This document shows positions 36,675 through 38,416 of a stretch of 38,416 nucleotides of DNA, in pieces. The position numbers were made by a program, and so were the translations under genes. The first letter of the stretch is position 1. Every line of letters begins with the position of its first letter. A model generated the notes under the pieces. The model was not told the DNA's origin and searched no databases. It worked only from the letters and a program-made list of their open reading frames with translations. This DNA is from Sphingomonas sp. (GTDB taxonomy: Bacteria; Pseudomonadota; Alphaproteobacteria; Sphingomonadales; Sphingomonadaceae): positions 1 to 38,416 of the forward strand of contig JAEKMC010000071.1 in assembly GCA_019508115.1 (NCBI GenBank), in the 5' to 3' direction.

Positions 36675-38086
36675 GCGGGCTCGAAACGCTTGAGGCGCAG
36701 GTCGCGCACGATCTGGTCAAATTGGGTTATGGCGCGCCGACTTGGGTGCGACCCCGTGCAGGCGTATACGATGTCGTCATCGTCGGCGGCGGGCAAAGCG
36801 GCTTGGGCACCGCATTCGGGCTGATCCGCGAGAGGATTTCCAACATCCTCGTCATCGATGAGAACCCGCCGGGGCTTGAAGGTCCCTGGGTCAGCTATGC
36901 GCGGATGATGACATTGCGCACGCCCAAGGAAATCATCTCAATCGACCTCGGCGTGCCGTCGCTTACCTTCCGCAGTTGGTGGGAGGCGCAGCATGGGGCG
37001 GCGGGGTGGGAAAAGCTCGGCAAGATCCCGCGCGGCGCGTGGATGGCCTATCTGTGCTGGTTCCGCCGCATTCTCGATCTGCCGGTCGAGAATGAGACGA
37101 AGCTGACCCTGGTCAGGCCTCAATCCGACGGCACGCATCTGCTGCACCTGAGCGGGCCGAACGGTGCGCGCACCATCGTCGCGCGGAAGGTAATCCTCGC
37201 GACCGGTATCCAGGGCGGCGGCGAATGGCACACACCCGCGTTCGTAAAGGACAAGCTGCCCCGCTCCCGCTATGCGCATACGTCGGAAGCGATCGATTAT
37301 GCCGCGCTCAAGGGCAAGCGCATCGCCATTCTCGGAGCGGGCGCCTCGTCGTTCGACAATGCGCAGCATGCGCTCGCGTTGGGCGTCGGCGAAGCGCACG
37401 TCTTCGTCCGCCGCAGCGAACTGCCTAAGGTCAACCCGATCCGTTTCATGGAGCAATCGGGACTGATCGGCCGTTTCGCCGCGCTCGACGATGCGGCCAA
37501 ATATGCGGTGATGGCGAGCTTCTTCCAGCGCAACCAGCCGCCGACCAATGATACCTTCACGCGCGCCGCCGCCGAGCCTGGATTCCATCTCCACCTCGGC
37601 GCGCCCTGGCTGTCGGTGGCGGAAACCGACGATGGGGTGGAGGTCGAAACACCGCAGGGTCGCTTCAACTTCGATTTCCTCGTCCTCTCGACCGGCCTCG
37701 TTACCGATCCCGCGCTTCGTCCCGAACTCGCGCTGATCGCGCCGGATATCGCGCGCTGGCGCGATCGCCATGTGGCGCCCGCCGCGATCGCTAACCCGCT
37801 GATCGATGACCATCCCTATCTCGGCCCGGGATTCCAGCTCCAGGCGAAGGACCCGCAGGGAACGGCGAAGCTGCATGGCCTATTCGCGTTCAACTATTCC
37901 GGGCTGATCAGCCTGGGCCTTTCGGCGTCGGCGCTATCGGGACTCAAATACGCGATCCCGAAGGTTGTCGAGGGTGTCGCCAACCAATTGTTCGTCGACG
38001 ACAAGGATGCCGCATTGGACGATTATCTCAGCTATGCCGAGCCCGAGTTCGTCGCGTCCTGGCCACTGAAGGTCGATGCGGCATGA
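36671..38086 (+). CDS. FAD-dependent monooxygenase-like protein, candidate urate hydroxylase
   Basis: This 471-residue two-dinucleotide-binding flavoprotein has an FAD Rossmann motif VVIVGGGQSGLGTAFGL (residues 35-51), ILATGIQGGGEW near 175, and a second Rossmann motif IAILGAGASSFDNA (218-231) for NAD(P)H. It is of the flavin-monooxygenase / Baeyer-Villiger style and has no similarity to cofactor-free uricase. Its place between uraD and uraH, with four-base overlaps, and the absence of uricase or HpxO in the window, make it the best candidate for urate to 5-hydroxyisourate. Xanthomonas HpyO is a described flavoprotein urate hydroxylase unlike HpxO, and this protein may be related to it. I cannot confirm that without alignment. 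Confidence 0.75.
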   Translation: MSGLETLEAQVAHDLVKLGYGAPTWVRPRAGVYDVVIVGGGQSGLGTAFGLIRERISNILVIDENPPGLEGPWVSYARMMTLRTPKEIISIDLGVPSLTFRSWWEAQHGAAGWEKLGKIPRGAWMAYLCWFRRILDLPVENETKLTLVRPQSDGTHLLHLSGPNGARTIVARKVILATGIQGGGEWHTPAFVKDKLPRSRYAHTSEAIDYAALKGKRIAILGAGASSFDNAQHALALGVGEAHVFVRRSELPKVNPIRFMEQSGLIGRFAALDDAAKYAVMASFFQRNQPPTNDTFTRAAAEPGFHLHLGAPWLSVAETDDGVEVETPQGRFNFDFLVLSTGLVTDPALRPELALIAPDIARWRDRHVAPAAIANPLIDDHPYLGPGFQLQAKDPQGTAKLHGLFAFNYSGLISLGLSASALSGLKYAIPKVVEGVANQLFVDDKDAALDDYLSYAEPEFVASWPLKVDAA

Positions 38087-38416
38087 GCGGGCTTTCGACC
38101 CATGTTCTCGACACCGCCAACGGGCGCCCCGCCAAGGGTGTTGCGGTCGTGCTGTCGCGCGGCGAAGAAACGATCTTCACCGGTGTCACCAATGAGGATG
38201 GGCGCTGTCCCGGCCTGCTTGGCGATCACGCGCTCGAGGTAGGCCCTTATCGCCTGACCTTTGCCGTCGCCGATTATTTCCGCGCGCAGGGCAATATCCT
38301 CCCAGATCCGCCTTTCTTCGACGTCGTGACGGTCGACTTTGCCGTCTCCGATCCGTCCTCGCACCATCATGTGCCGCTGCTCGTCTCGCCTTTCGGCTAT
38401 TCGACCTACCGGGGCA
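38083..38416 (+). CDS. uraH: 5-Hydroxyisourate hydrolase UraH (cut at right edge)
   Basis: The 111 residues visible are almost the whole protein. It hydrolyses 5-hydroxyisourate to OHCU, the substrate of UraD. The N-terminal signature LSTHVLDTANGRPA and the inner GPYRLTFAVADYF, then PPFFDVVTVDFAV, are those of the transthyretin-like family. HHHVPLLVSPFGYSTYRG leads into the invariant C-terminal YRGS, of which only the Ser and stop lie beyond the window. No signal or peroxisomal tail is present. The ATG at 38083 overlaps the flavoprotein stop (ATGA). The operon may continue past the edge. Confidence 0.92.
   Translation, partial: MSGLSTHVLDTANGRPAKGVAVVLSRGEETIFTGVTNEDGRCPGLLGDHALEVGPYRLTFAVADYFRAQGNILPDPPFFDVVTVDFAVSDPSSHHHVPLLVSPFGYSTYRG

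Overview
The window is high-GC (roughly 65 percent) and densely coded. The gene content points to an alphaproteobacterium of the Sphingomonadales (Sphingomonas-like): several large TonB-dependent receptors, Tat-exported molybdo-enzyme subunits, the DUF1592/DUF1552/ankyrin cluster, and a purine-degradation operon of the hpx/puc type. This placement is inferred from gene content and protein style, not from a marker gene. No rRNA, tRNA, insertion sequence, prophage or CRISPR array was seen.

Region 1 (1-9.3 kb) holds mixed metabolism. It starts with the front end of a TonB-dependent receptor behind a 2-keto-3-deoxygluconate-type sugar kinase (both minus). A three-subunit periplasmic aldehyde oxidoreductase (paoABC type) follows, then a Nudix hydrolase, an atypical cyclase-family hydrolase, a secreted GH13 alpha-glucosidase and a DoxX membrane protein.

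Region 2 (9.3-10.7 kb) is a degraded patch. It has a small secreted protein behind a striking dyad, an HlyD-type secretion-adaptor remnant, and about 400 bases of AT-rich DNA with an orphan reading frame.

Region 3 (10.7-19.0 kb) has a secreted adenosine deaminase (minus). Divergent from it is a run of exported or membrane proteins: PSD/DUF1592 c-type cytochrome protein, DUF1552 (HXXSHH) protein, ankyrin protein, cytochrome c-prime type protein and cytochrome b561.

Region 4 (19.0-26.8 kb) is a minus-strand purine uptake unit. It reads TonB-dependent receptor, NUP-family purine nucleoside protein, 8-oxoguanine deaminase, NCS2 urate/xanthine-type permease. A LysR regulator is divergent from it.

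Region 5 (26.8-38.4 kb) is a plus-strand operon of at least 12 genes, most joined by 4-base ATGA stop/start overlaps. Its order is YfeH-type transporter, hpxX, hpxY/atzE-type amidase, AzgA-type purine permease, hpxW, allantoate amidohydrolase, ureidoglycine-glyoxylate aminotransferase, puuE, hpxZ, uraD, an FAD monooxygenase-like protein that probably fills the urate hydroxylase step, and uraH. The window cuts uraH just before its end.

Together regions 3-5 suggest one purine-scavenging regulon. Nucleosides would be deaminated outside the cytoplasm, purines taken up through a dedicated TonB-dependent receptor and inner-membrane permeases, and 8-oxoguanine and urate run through allantoin to oxalurate and oxalate-level products. 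The best evidence for one regulon is a 34-base two-part motif found three times, always with the same end facing the target: upstream of the adenosine deaminase, in the LysR/receptor divergent region, and upstream of the ureide operon. I regard this motif and the receptor-led uptake unit as the most interesting content of the window.
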